The notes under the pieces: model-generated | Told to the model about the DNA's origin: nothing | The model's database searches: none | Seen by the model: only the letters and a program-made list of their open reading frames with translations | Made by a program: the position numbers and the translations under genes | NCBI RefSeq assembly: GCF_003432065.1 | Contig: NZ_QWDE01000001.1 | Location: 1,426,001 to 1,490,000, forward strand | Length of the DNA stretch: 64,000 bases | Direction: 5' to 3' | From: Mucilaginibacter terrenus | GTDB lineage: Bacteria; Bacteroidota; Bacteroidia; Sphingobacteriales; Sphingobacteriaceae | In this document: positions 8,004 to 17,009 of the stretch, piece after piece | Layout: each line of letters begins with the position of its first letter | Numbering within the stretch: the first letter of the stretch is position 1

Positions 8004-10292
8004 TTAACTGCAAGGAACAAATTCCACACGGATTTCCAGCCCTTCTTTATTGAATATCTTAAGATTTCCACCTATTTGTTTACTTAATCCCTTCATCAGG
8101 TTGAATCCCATCGAATGTATTTGTTGCAGGTCAAAGTTAGCAGGAAGGCCATCACCATTGTCAGAAACGCTTAGTAAATACTTATGCGCTTCTGCTTTTT
8201 TTAACAAAACCTTTATAATTCCACTATTCCTATCACGAAAAGCATATTTTATTGAATTGGTCACCGCTTCGTTTAATATAAGACCAACCGGGACAGCTAC
8301 ATTTACCTCAAGCTCAATACAATCGATGTCTTTTTGAAAAATGATGGCGCCGTCCAAATTAAAACAACTGGCCAGGTAGCCAAGTAACTCTTCAATATAT
8401 TCGGCCATATTAACAGTCATGACGTTATCTGACTGATAAAGTTTTTGGTGAATCAGTGCTACCGAATTCATCCGTTGCTCACTATTTTTTATCGCTGACA
8501 AAGCATCTTTGTTGTTAATAAATGACGATTGGCGCTGCAGTAACCCCATTACAATTTGAAGGTTGTTCTTAACACGATGATGCACCTCCTTTATAAGCCA
8601 CTCTTTTTCCTTTAAAAGCTCATCCTTTTCACCAACCGTAAGGTTTAGGACCTTATTTTTTTGGTCAATTTCTATCGTGTTGCTTTTATTGATCCTATAA
8701 CTTCTATACAACAAAACAAGCAGTATCAATAAAACGCTTGAGCCACCAAGAATAAGGTTTTGATCAAGTCTAGCTTGCTTCAACTGTTTTTTCTGCAAAT
8801 CGCCGCTTTTTTTCAAATAACGAATGTCATTTTCTTTTTTATCGGTTTCATATTGTAGTTGCAGTTCCGCAATATCCCTGTTTTTAGATTCATTTGTTAT
8901 CGAATCCCTTAACTTTGTGAAACTGAGGTAATGTCCTAAAGCACTGTGGTCATCGCCCCTTGTCGAGTCGATCTTGAAACGTAAAAATTCAAATCTTTTA
9001 TTCTCAAAAAGATCGGATCCCGTCCCCATCTTCTCTGCAAACATTTTGGCTTCATCAAACCGATGATGTGTTAGATAGAAATTGCTAAGATCTTCGTAAG
9101 CCAGTGAGCGAACACCGAGAAGCTGCAATGAGGTTAATTTGTCAATGACCCGAAGGTATAGCCGCTCAGCTATAGCGGATTTTCCGGTCGCATCTTCACA
9201 ATAAGCCTGATTTTGAAGGTCGAAGATCTTACCTATTGGACTTCTCGGTGGATGTTCTTTTCTCAGTGTCGTAAATTGATTCAATGCAGCGCTTATCTTT
9301 CCGAGCTTAATGAAGTTTTTAATGATAAAACCTGCTGTCCTGAACAAAAACTCTTCTTCTATCGCTGTTTTAGTTCGAAGTTCGAGCGTCTTTTTATAGT
9401 ATTTAATACAATTTTCAGATTCCCCAAGAGCGTCATAGATCAGCGCCAATTCACCGTAGTAATAATCTGGTTCGTTGATCTCAGAAAATTTTTCTACATC
9501 TCTCACGCTGGCAAGGCAATATTTCAGGGCACGGCGGTAATCTCCGACAGTTCTATAGTATGCAGCCAAAAATACATTAGCCTGGTCAAGATTGATGTTT
9601 TTGTTTTTGAATTTGGCAACAATGGCTAGAGCTTCCTTTTCCCCTTCAGCCGGGTTTTTCAATAAAAAATATTCTTGGGCAATATGGTATCTGATATTGG
9701 CCTCGTTACCGGCAGCCGGATGCTTGAAGAACAAACTTATCGCTTTCCTGTACGATGACATTCCAAGGGTATATAATCCCATACGGTCAGCAGCCTCTCC
9801 AAAACCTATCCATGATTTTATGGCCAGATCGAAATGTCGTGACGTCAGGAAATATCGCTCAGCCAGGGCTTGGCAACGCTTAGCGGCCAAGGTGTCCCCT
9901 GCTTGTATGTAAGAGAGTCCAAGATATTTTAAACTTTGGTACTTAAGTGAATCCTCATGATCCTTCTCGCTAAGTTCAACCGCTTTCTTTATGGCGCCTA
10001 TAGCACTGTCGAGATACACTTTTTTTTGTTCAATCAAGTATTGCCCGGCGTAAAATTTACGAAGTTTCTGGTACAAGCGAATCTTCGCGGTATCCGTTTT
10101 TTCCAGCTTAAGTGCACCCTTGAGGTCACTACCATTCATGGGATAAAGCGCCTGCCCTCTTGATGATAATGTCAGTAACAACAGCAACGCGCTAACATAC
10201 GTTGATATACCGTAAAAAGAACCAGCCGGGCTAAGCCTTCCCAATTGTAATCCAGTAATTATCTGTCTATATAAAGAGGTCTTCGGTTTCAT
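8004..10292 (-). CDS. TPR sensor histidine kinase, HisKA_2 type (kinase 1)
   Basis: A 762-residue kinase. A signal/anchor helix lies near 28-45, then about ten periplasmic TPR-like helix pairs (about 60-470), a transmembrane helix (LILGGSSVLLILLVLLY) near 510-530 and a coiled coil. The HisKA_2 dimerisation domain has the phospho-acceptor box EVHHRVKNNLQ (H571/572), and the HATPase domain has the N box (LNEAVTNSIKYAF) and G boxes (DNGDGLP, GFNLMKGL). No PAS, GAF or receiver domain is present, so the TPR array is the probable sensor. It sits 59 bp downstream of the protease gene, in the same direction and probably the same operon. There is no adjacent response regulator. Confidence 0.93.
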   Translation of the reverse strand: MKPKTSLYRQIITGLQLGRLSPAGSFYGISTYVSALLLLLTLSSRGQALYPMNGSDLKGALKLEKTDTAKIRLYQKLRKFYAGQYLIEQKKVYLDSAIGAIKKAVELSEKDHEDSLKYQSLKYLGLSYIQAGDTLAAKRCQALAERYFLTSRHFDLAIKSWIGFGEAADRMGLYTLGMSSYRKAISLFFKHPAAGNEANIRYHIAQEYFLLKNPAEGEKEALAIVAKFKNKNINLDQANVFLAAYYRTVGDYRRALKYCLASVRDVEKFSEINEPDYYYGELALIYDALGESENCIKYYKKTLELRTKTAIEEEFLFRTAGFIIKNFIKLGKISAALNQFTTLRKEHPPRSPIGKIFDLQNQAYCEDATGKSAIAERLYLRVIDKLTSLQLLGVRSLAYEDLSNFYLTHHRFDEAKMFAEKMGTGSDLFENKRFEFLRFKIDSTRGDDHSALGHYLSFTKLRDSITNESKNRDIAELQLQYETDKKENDIRYLKKSGDLQKKQLKQARLDQNLILGGSSVLLILLVLLYRSYRINKSNTIEIDQKNKVLNLTVGEKDELLKEKEWLIKEVHHRVKNNLQIVMGLLQRQSSFINNKDALSAIKNSEQRMNSVALIHQKLYQSDNVMTVNMAEYIEELLGYLASCFNLDGAIIFQKDIDCIELEVNVAVPVGLILNEAVTNSIKYAFRDRNSGIIKVLLKKAEAHKYLLSVSDNGDGLPANFDLQQIHSMGFNLMKGLSKQIGGNLKIFNKEGLEIRVEFVPCS

Positions 10293-10351
10293 TTTTTAAA
10301 GAAACTTACCGAAAGGTAACGAAAAAACTTCAAATTAAAGTTTATAGAGCA

Positions 10352-12100
10352 TTAAATCTGCCTTTGACCTTTACCGACGATAACGGTATTATCATATAAA
10401 AATTGAAATATCACAGATGCAGGAAGGGCTAACGTGGTTGTACGGCTGAACCGCGCAATGTTAACACCAAGAAATTTGCCTGAGTAATCAAATACCGGAC
10501 CACCTGCATCATTTGCTTCAAGGACGCAGTCGTGAGCGAACACTTTCTGGAAGCCATCTCTTCGTATACTCTTGCCTCCTTTAAAGTGGTCGGCAGGGTG
10601 TGTAGTTAGGTTTAAAGGCCAATTACCTAAGACGACCTTAAGGTCAATACGCTGGTTCGCTCGTAATATCTCAAACGCGGTGGTATCGCCGGGCCATAGA
10701 TCACTTAAAACGGCACCAAAGTCCTCCGGTCTTTCCATTACTCTACCCTGAATAACTTTTATCGTATCGCCAACTTTAATTCCGTATAAGGATGCCGGAG
10801 AACCGTCAAGTACGTTGCTAACTGGAAAAGGCCGATGTCTTACATCAATAAAAGCACCGAGATAGCCGAGGCTAAATTTTTTTGGTAATGCGAAAACCGA
10901 AGCTCCGGCTATGCCTTTCATGGGTTGGCGCTGACTGTTGAGGCAAAAAAGGTGCTGACCCGCATACACTGTATCGAATTGCTCTTTGTTGAATATCTCA
11001 TCCCGCGATGGGTATATTGATTGCGGGGAAACACTCAACAGAATCAGATCATTTCGTTTGTCCCTTGCTACAATATTTGCGTCATTGCTGTTTCCGTCAT
11101 TAAAAATAACTCTCACCTTATTTCCTACTTCAGAACTTTTGGATATGACAAAAATGGAAGTTGACATCTTCGACTTTTGATCTGTCCTGATGACAGTACC
11201 AAGTAATTGTTTTTCGGTACCATTGACAATGCTTTTTACTGTTGCGGTAAATTGAGTAGCCTTCTTTTTCACGTTTGTCTGCAGATGAACCAAATCTTTA
11301 ATAAGCATGGCTGGCTTAAAAGATTTTTGGATTAGACTATCCTTTGTCATCGGAAATGCATCATATGTCACCGGAATTTTTAACGAGGACCAGTACCGGC
11401 GGTAAATGTCTACGGGAACATCAAAATTAATGTCTTCAGGTATATCTATCGCACTATGCAGACCTATCACCTGCCCTGCAACATTAAATAACGGCCCGCC
11501 TGAATCTCCGGGCTCCATCTTGCAGCTTGATTGGATCATACCTTGCTCAGTAGCTGGCACGGTGATTTGCCCCAGACGAACGGTAGGAAAATTTAGAGCC
11601 AAAGTCTCAGGATAAGAGATGCTGATGCATTTTTGGTGCAAACGCAGCTCTCGGCTGGTCCCTATTTCTGCAAATGGATAGACCCCCTCGCCCAAAATTT
11701 TCATCATCGACACGTCCGGTAACTGAGGAGTAGCCGAAAACATTATTCTTCCTAAAGCCTGAGCTATAACCATTTTCCCATCAGGGAAGTTTACGCTGTA
11801 AATGTTGCCAGGAATGGTGGTGTGCGCTACTGTCAGAATATAACCGTCTTTTGTCACTACTACACCGCTAAATTGCGGGCCCGCCTGTCGATTTACCACG
11901 GTGTCGAAGGCAAACATCCTTACACATGCGGGCGAAACCTTTTTAATGACTTCCGACAATTTTGTTACATGCATGGCATTTATCGATCGCTTTTTCTGAG
12001 CTAGAATGGAATCAGGTAATATAAGGTAGGTTAAAATACCGATACCAATTTTGCAGAGTAAAGTTATTCGATGGCAATATTGCCCGAGTCTTGTAGACAT
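10352..12100 (-). CDS. Secreted trypsin-like protease with second, inactive protease module and PDZ
   Basis: A 582-residue protein with an N-terminal signal helix (about 12-35). The first S1/HtrA-like protease domain (50-245) has a complete triad: H93 (TVAHT), D129 (PDVSMM) and S200 (EPGDSGGPL). A second module of the same kind (265-570) is dead: the His position is lost (VISKSSEV near 320) and the Ser is Ala (NDAGGPVF, A532). A PDZ domain (about 415-490) is inserted in the second module. The dead copy may bind unfolded or specific substrates for the first. It is followed by kinase 1, so its proteolytic or chaperone activity may be linked to envelope sensing. The TATGTTTG -7 element at 12132-12139 fits its start. 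Confidence 0.85.
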   Translation of the reverse strand: MSTRLGQYCHRITLLCKIGIGILTYLILPDSILAQKKRSINAMHVTKLSEVIKKVSPACVRMFAFDTVVNRQAGPQFSGVVVTKDGYILTVAHTTIPGNIYSVNFPDGKMVIAQALGRIMFSATPQLPDVSMMKILGEGVYPFAEIGTSRELRLHQKCISISYPETLALNFPTVRLGQITVPATEQGMIQSSCKMEPGDSGGPLFNVAGQVIGLHSAIDIPEDINFDVPVDIYRRYWSSLKIPVTYDAFPMTKDSLIQKSFKPAMLIKDLVHLQTNVKKKATQFTATVKSIVNGTEKQLLGTVIRTDQKSKMSTSIFVISKSSEVGNKVRVIFNDGNSNDANIVARDKRNDLILLSVSPQSIYPSRDEIFNKEQFDTVYAGQHLFCLNSQRQPMKGIAGASVFALPKKFSLGYLGAFIDVRHRPFPVSNVLDGSPASLYGIKVGDTIKVIQGRVMERPEDFGAVLSDLWPGDTTAFEILRANQRIDLKVVLGNWPLNLTTHPADHFKGGKSIRRDGFQKVFAHDCVLEANDAGGPVFDYSGKFLGVNIARFSRTTTLALPASVIFQFLYDNTVIVGKGQRQI

Positions 12101-12127
12101 GCGATTTAAAAATTATTAAATTTATTA

Positions 12128-12140
12128 TGTACAAACATAT
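12128..12140. promoter_or_regulatory. Candidate GntR site overlapping the protease-gene -7 element
   Basis: TGTACAAACATAT fits the TGTnCAnACATA pattern (TGT-N4-ACA dyad) also found upstream of susC and of the GntR gene. An inverted identical 13-mer lies at 12309-12321. Read on the minus strand it contains TATGTTTG (12139-12132), a Bacteroidota -7 element 32 bp before the protease start. Part of the sequence identity could therefore reflect promoter consensus rather than an operator. Confidence 0.5.
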
Positions 12141-12286
12141 AAATTTAATTAATCTTTTAGAAGATACGATGTTAATTAGATCAATCCACGTTTGAATCGA
12201 TTGATAATTAGTTTTAATTGAGATTTTAACGGCATTTAAAAAATTTCAACGCCCTAGTAAGGCTATTTTAAAAACGGTGCATACAA

Positions 12287-12317
12287 TTTGTAATTACAAA
12301 TATTTACAATATGTTTG
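12287..12317 (+). promoter_or_regulatory. Bacteroidota-type promoter of the mannosidase operon
   Basis: TTTG at 12287-12290 and TATGTTTG at 12310-12317 are separated by 19 bp, the usual spacing of -33 and -7 elements of the primary sigma factor in this phylum. Transcription would begin near 12322-12326. This makes ATG 12324 an unlikely start and favours ATG 12342. Confidence 0.65.
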
Positions 12318-12321
12318 TACA
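12309..12321. promoter_or_regulatory. Candidate GntR operator on the mannosidase operon promoter
   Basis: ATATGTTTGTACA is the exact reverse complement of 12128-12140 and carries the TGT-N4-ACA dyad. It covers the -7 element, so a bound repressor would block RNA polymerase. The same pattern occurs twice between susC and the GntR gene. Confidence 0.5.
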
Positions 12322-12341
12322 ATATGATAAAGCAGGAAATA

Positions 12342-14114
12342 ATGCCTGGAACATCCAGAAACTCTGAACAGTTCTTGATGCCATCAACTATTGAGAATCA
12401 AATTACAGGCAAATACGAGATCTATCCGTTTTACAATATCTCAGGAACTATTAGTTCTGGTTACCATTCCCTCACAGAGCGCCTTCTGTTAAAGGGTGAA
12501 CATATTGTTTTTGATGGTTATATTGGTGTAAATTGGGAGGCTGTAAAAGAGCAAACCACCCGTGCATTTACAGATCTTGGCAAAAGTATAAACTGGATAT
12601 CTATTAACAATTATCTAAAATCGTCCGAAGATTTAGAAATAAAAACGTCCCCTTTTCTTGGTGGAGACGATCCTTTGTTTGGCAGTGCTTATACAGGTAC
12701 ACTTCAAGATTTTTTCGAGCTGAAAAACGTCGATGAAGTTTTATCTGTCGATGGTTCAATAAATATCATTTATGGCTGCGGAGCGGCTTTAGTGAGTGGC
12801 AATTTTCCGATCGTGTACTTTGACGTGCCCAAAAATGAAATTCAATTTCGTTCAAGGGCTGGTTCAGTTAACAATTTAGGCCGTCATTTTCCTGAGGATC
12901 CAAAGATACAGTATAAAAGATTTTATTTTATTGACTGGGTGGTTCTGAATAAGCACAAAGAAGAAATCTTTCCTCGTATCGACTTTATGGTGGATGAACA
13001 GCGTACGGAGGATATTACATGGATCAGTGGAAATGAATTGCGTTCTGCACTTTCTACAATAACAAAAAACGTTTTTCGCGCCAGGCCATGGTTTGAGCCT
13101 GGTGTTTGGGGCGGTCAGTGGATCAAGGAAAACATACCGGGGCTGAACAAGGATACTAAAAATTATGCATGGTCTTTTGAATTGATCGCACCTGAGAACG
13201 GCATTATCCTAGAAAGCGGTTCCAAGTTATTGGAAGTTTCAATCGACTGCCTGCTCTATTATGACCATGTCGCCGTCCTTGGAAAGGCGGCTAAACGTTT
13301 TGGGAATAAATTCCCAATAAGATTTGACTTTCTTGATACCATGGACGGAGATAATCTTTCTTTGCAATGCCATCCTTCAGTTAACTATACAAAACAACAC
13401 TTTGGAGAAGACTTCACGCAGGACGAGACTTACTATATTCTGGAATCTAAACCGGGTGCAGAAGTTTATCTGGGCTTCCAAAATGACATAGATCCGGATA
13501 CTTTTCGCAGAGAACTCGAAAGCAGTTTCATACATCATAAAGAGGTCGATGTAAAGAAGTATATTCAAACCTTCCCCGCCAGAAAACACGACCTTTTTCT
13601 TATCCCTAATGGTACGGTACACTGTTCAGGAAGGGATGCGTTGGTCCTAGAAATCAGTGCCACCCCGTATATTTTCACTTTCAAGATGTATGATTGGTTA
13701 AGGCCAGACCTGAACGGACTTCCAAGGCCACTCAACATCAATCGGGCATTTGAGAATTTGAACTTTGATCGAAAAGGTAAAGTTGTCGAGAATACTCTTC
13801 TATCCAAGTCGACCAAGCTCAAGGAAACCGACGAGTGGCGGGTTGTCGGCCTTTCCACTCATGATGAACACTTTTACGCAATAGCGCGCCTGGAGTTTAA
13901 AGAGTCCATCACCGATAATACCAACGACCAATGTCTTATCATGAGCCTTGTTGAAGGAGAAAGTGTGACAGTAATTACGGGCCAGCGACAAATGGTTGTA
14001 CATTATGCCGAGACATTTATTATACCTGCTGCAGCAGGCAGCTTCATGATCAAGAATGAAGGCCCTTCATTGGCTAAAGTGATCAAAGCGTTTGTAAAAG
14101 ATTCAAGTTGCTAA
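12342..14114 (+). CDS. Class I mannose-6-phosphate isomerase-like protein, extended
   Basis: A 590-residue cytosolic protein. The C-terminal half is a ManA-type bicupin with the metal-ligand segments LQCHPS (near 344), DETYYILE (near 361) and LIPNGTVHCSG (near 427). Class I ManA enzymes interconvert mannose-6-P and fructose-6-P and are usually 300-400 residues. The extra 230-residue N-terminus (with GGDDPLFG and a FPIVYFDVP strand) resembles a nucleotide/sugar-kinase fold without a P-loop, and I do not recognise it firmly. The TTG at 12315 and the ATG at 12324 lie in or at the promoter, while ATG 12342 has AGGA 4 nt upstream, so I start there. First gene of an operon with GH38 and a sugar porter, which supports mannose metabolism. 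Confidence 0.8.
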   Translation: MPGTSRNSEQFLMPSTIENQITGKYEIYPFYNISGTISSGYHSLTERLLLKGEHIVFDGYIGVNWEAVKEQTTRAFTDLGKSINWISINNYLKSSEDLEIKTSPFLGGDDPLFGSAYTGTLQDFFELKNVDEVLSVDGSINIIYGCGAALVSGNFPIVYFDVPKNEIQFRSRAGSVNNLGRHFPEDPKIQYKRFYFIDWVVLNKHKEEIFPRIDFMVDEQRTEDITWISGNELRSALSTITKNVFRARPWFEPGVWGGQWIKENIPGLNKDTKNYAWSFELIAPENGIILESGSKLLEVSIDCLLYYDHVAVLGKAAKRFGNKFPIRFDFLDTMDGDNLSLQCHPSVNYTKQHFGEDFTQDETYYILESKPGAEVYLGFQNDIDPDTFRRELESSFIHHKEVDVKKYIQTFPARKHDLFLIPNGTVHCSGRDALVLEISATPYIFTFKMYDWLRPDLNGLPRPLNINRAFENLNFDRKGKVVENTLLSKSTKLKETDEWRVVGLSTHDEHFYAIARLEFKESITDNTNDQCLIMSLVEGESVTVITGQRQMVVHYAETFIIPAAAGSFMIKNEGPSLAKVIKAFVKDSSC

Positions 14115-14129
14115 TTACCTATTCTAATA

Positions 14130-17009
14130 ATGAAAAAAATACTATTGTTATCCGTTTTCTGCTGGTTGACGAATTCTGCATTTTCAATTTCGCTGAGCAA
14201 AGATACCTTGTTTACGTCAGTGACCGTAAAACCTACCGTAGCTTATATTAATTATCATGGAGAAGTACGCCGTATGGCAAGGCTTATATTTAATGACGGA
14301 AAATGCTATACCGGGGGCAGATTAGTCGTAGATTTTAACGAAACAAAGGAAGTCTACGAAATACCTGTGGCCGCAACCGGCGTACAGAATTATGAGATCG
14401 CACTTCCTGGCAAGACAATTAAAACACCCCAGCAACTGACAGTGGTGTTCAACAACCAAGGTCAAAGCTATACTTCCCGTGCAGTTGTTACGCCCTGCAA
14501 GTCCAACTGGACAGTCTATGTCCTTCCCCACTCCCATGTAGATATCGGTTATACCAACGTACAGTCAAAAGTTTTGAAGTTACATATGGATAATATTGAT
14601 GCTGCTATCGAATTGGCAAAGAAGACACAGAACTATCCCGAAGAAGCACGCTACAAATGGACGACTGAAGCAATATGGGTAGTTGACAATTACCTTAAAA
14701 TGTCGTCACCTGAAAAGCAGCAAAGGTTTTGGGATGCCGTAAAGAAAGGTTGGATAAGTCTTGACGGCGCCTATGGAAATATTAACACAAGTCTTACCGA
14801 CAGCAGGCAATTGATGGAAATGTTTGCAGCCTCGCAACGGCTGGCCAGGGCACACGGTATAGATATTCATACGATGTTCCAGGGTGATGTTCCCGGAGCA
14901 TCATGGGGACTTGCCGCACAGGCTGAACAAACAGGAATAAAGTATTTTTTATCCGGCCCGAACGCATCAGACAGGATTGGAAGGTTGGCACAATGGCAGG
15001 ACAAGCCCTTCTACTGGTTATCTCCTTCGGGCAAGCAAAAAATGTTATTCTGGCAATGTCCGCCTTATTCAATCGGTTACGGATTAAAAGGTGATAAAAT
15101 TCCAAACTTCTTTAATGTTGAAGATCCCAAGCCATTTTATACCGGTAAACCCTCAGAAAATTTCTTGAACCCTTATCTGTTTGATCATCTGCAACAGCTT
15201 GAAAGTAAGAATTTTCCTTACGATCTGTCGATCCTCACCTGGGCTATGAGTGATAATGCTCCCATCGACCCCGAACTTCCGGACGCTGTTCAACTTTGGA
15301 ACCAGCATTATGTTTCACCGAAACTGGTGATAACGAGCGTCAAACAGTTCTTCAACGATTTCGAAAAGAAATATGCCAAAGAAATCCCCACCTATTCTGG
15401 TGATTATACCGAATATTGGACCGATGGTGTATCATCCGGTGCAAGCGAAACAGCGAAGAACAGACATGCATCAGAAGTTTTAAAACAAGCTGATGCTATC
15501 TGGGCTATTCGTAACGTGCCGAATTATTCCAGAATCGACTTTTCAGAGACGTGGAAGAATATGTTACTTTTCAACGAACACACCTGGGGAGCTTACAACA
15601 GTACAGATGATCCCGACGATGCTAAAGTAAAAAGCCAATGGTCATATAAGCAGGCTTTTGCTTTACGGGCAGAAAAAAAATCAGATTCTCTACTAGCATC
15701 GTCCTTATCTCCCCTGAGGCCTCGGGAAGGTTATATAGATGTGTATAATACCAACATGTGGAAAAGGACTGATATCGTTGTTGTTCCTGCATCTTTAAGC
15801 AAATCCGGAGATATCGTAAAAGATCTGTCGGGCAGAAAAATCCCGTCTCAACGTTTATCAAGCGGAGAACTCGTATTCATTGCGACAGATGTTCCCCCAT
15901 TCGGTAAAAGCACTTTCATTATTAATAAGGGCAGGAATCCACAAATCAAAAATAGCCCTACTTTTAAGAACACGATCACTAATGGGATTTATACGATTGT
16001 TCTTGATAACAAAACCGGCGATATCAAAAAATTGATTAGAAACAATAAGAATTATGCGAATGATTCGGTCTCTCTTAACCAATATCTTTATATGCCGGGA
16101 GATCTGCTTAAAAATATGGAAAGCAGCGGGACTGCCACGATCACTTACAAAGAGAACGGACCATTGGTGCAAAGCTTAATGGTGAGATCTGATGCACCCG
16201 GCACTAAAGGACTCGAGCGGGAAATTAAGTTGATTTCCAATGTTGATCGTATAGAGATTATTAACACCATTGACAAAACTGCAGTAAGGTCAAAGGAAAG
16301 TGTTCACTTTGCATTTCCGTTCTCGATTCCCGGCGGACAAGTAAGATATAATATACCATGGGCGGCGGTTACAGCTGAATCTGATCAGTTGCCGAATTCC
16401 AATCGTAACTGGTATACCATGCAGCGATGGGTTGACATTTCCAATGCAAATTACGGATTGACCTGGAGCAGTCCTGATGCGCCGCTTTTCGAAATAGGAA
16501 AGATCAAAACGGCCAACCTTTTGGGAGGGCTGCAGCATTCCCCTTATTGGGTGGATTTTACTTCTCAATCGTCCATAATTTACTCATGGGTAATGAATAA
16601 TCTATGGCATACCAATTTCAGGGCGGACCAGCAGGGGAAAACTACATTCCATTATTTTATACAGGCGCACGATGGTGGTTATGATTCGTTCAAAGCCAGC
16701 CAGGCGGGAATATATAATCATCAACCGTTATTGGTGACATCTGCAAGTACAGATGAGCTTTCCGGAATAGTGGTAAAAGGTAAAAACATTTACACTGAAG
16801 TTTTAAAGCCTGCAGATGACCAACAGGGATACATCGCAATAATTGTCAATACCAGTGAAGAACCAAATCACGCATCAGTGATCTCCGACAAAGGAAAAAG
16901 CTTTCAGCTTTTTGAAAGTAACCTGATGGAAGATAAGCTGAAGCGAATTGATCAGAATTTTACTATTCCGGGCAAAGGTGTGATGACAATACGCATTGAA
17001 AATTTATAA
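14130..17009 (+). CDS. Secreted GH38 alpha-mannosidase
   Basis: A 959-residue enzyme with a signal peptide (1-20) and a short beta domain before the catalytic (beta/alpha)7 domain. Zinc-site and catalytic residues of GH38 are visible: HSHVDIGYT (H136, D138), the nucleophile segment QGDVPGASWG (D253) and NEHTWGAY (H484). The C-terminal 400 residues are the usual beta-sandwich domains. GH38 retaining mannosidases release alpha-mannose from N-glycans or mannans. It starts 16 bp after the isomerase gene and overlaps the transporter start (TAATG), so release, uptake and isomerisation are co-expressed. Confidence 0.95.
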   Translation: MKKILLLSVFCWLTNSAFSISLSKDTLFTSVTVKPTVAYINYHGEVRRMARLIFNDGKCYTGGRLVVDFNETKEVYEIPVAATGVQNYEIALPGKTIKTPQQLTVVFNNQGQSYTSRAVVTPCKSNWTVYVLPHSHVDIGYTNVQSKVLKLHMDNIDAAIELAKKTQNYPEEARYKWTTEAIWVVDNYLKMSSPEKQQRFWDAVKKGWISLDGAYGNINTSLTDSRQLMEMFAASQRLARAHGIDIHTMFQGDVPGASWGLAAQAEQTGIKYFLSGPNASDRIGRLAQWQDKPFYWLSPSGKQKMLFWQCPPYSIGYGLKGDKIPNFFNVEDPKPFYTGKPSENFLNPYLFDHLQQLESKNFPYDLSILTWAMSDNAPIDPELPDAVQLWNQHYVSPKLVITSVKQFFNDFEKKYAKEIPTYSGDYTEYWTDGVSSGASETAKNRHASEVLKQADAIWAIRNVPNYSRIDFSETWKNMLLFNEHTWGAYNSTDDPDDAKVKSQWSYKQAFALRAEKKSDSLLASSLSPLRPREGYIDVYNTNMWKRTDIVVVPASLSKSGDIVKDLSGRKIPSQRLSSGELVFIATDVPPFGKSTFIINKGRNPQIKNSPTFKNTITNGIYTIVLDNKTGDIKKLIRNNKNYANDSVSLNQYLYMPGDLLKNMESSGTATITYKENGPLVQSLMVRSDAPGTKGLEREIKLISNVDRIEIINTIDKTAVRSKESVHFAFPFSIPGGQVRYNIPWAAVTAESDQLPNSNRNWYTMQRWVDISNANYGLTWSSPDAPLFEIGKIKTANLLGGLQHSPYWVDFTSQSSIIYSWVMNNLWHTNFRADQQGKTTFHYFIQAHDGGYDSFKASQAGIYNHQPLLVTSASTDELSGIVVKGKNIYTEVLKPADDQQGYIAIIVNTSEEPNHASVISDKGKSFQLFESNLMEDKLKRIDQNFTIPGKGVMTIRIENL

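Noticed and set aside
9213..9912. Long antisense ORFs inside the kinase genes (here and at 13377-14003, 42708-43109, 54865-55356)
   Set aside because: They are shadows of conserved genes on the other strand and their translations show no protein-like features.
12315..12341. Upstream TTG (12315) or ATG (12324) as start of the ManA-like gene
   Set aside because: Both lie in or at the predicted start point of the TTTG-N19-TATGTTTG promoter; ATG 12342 has an AGGA just upstream.
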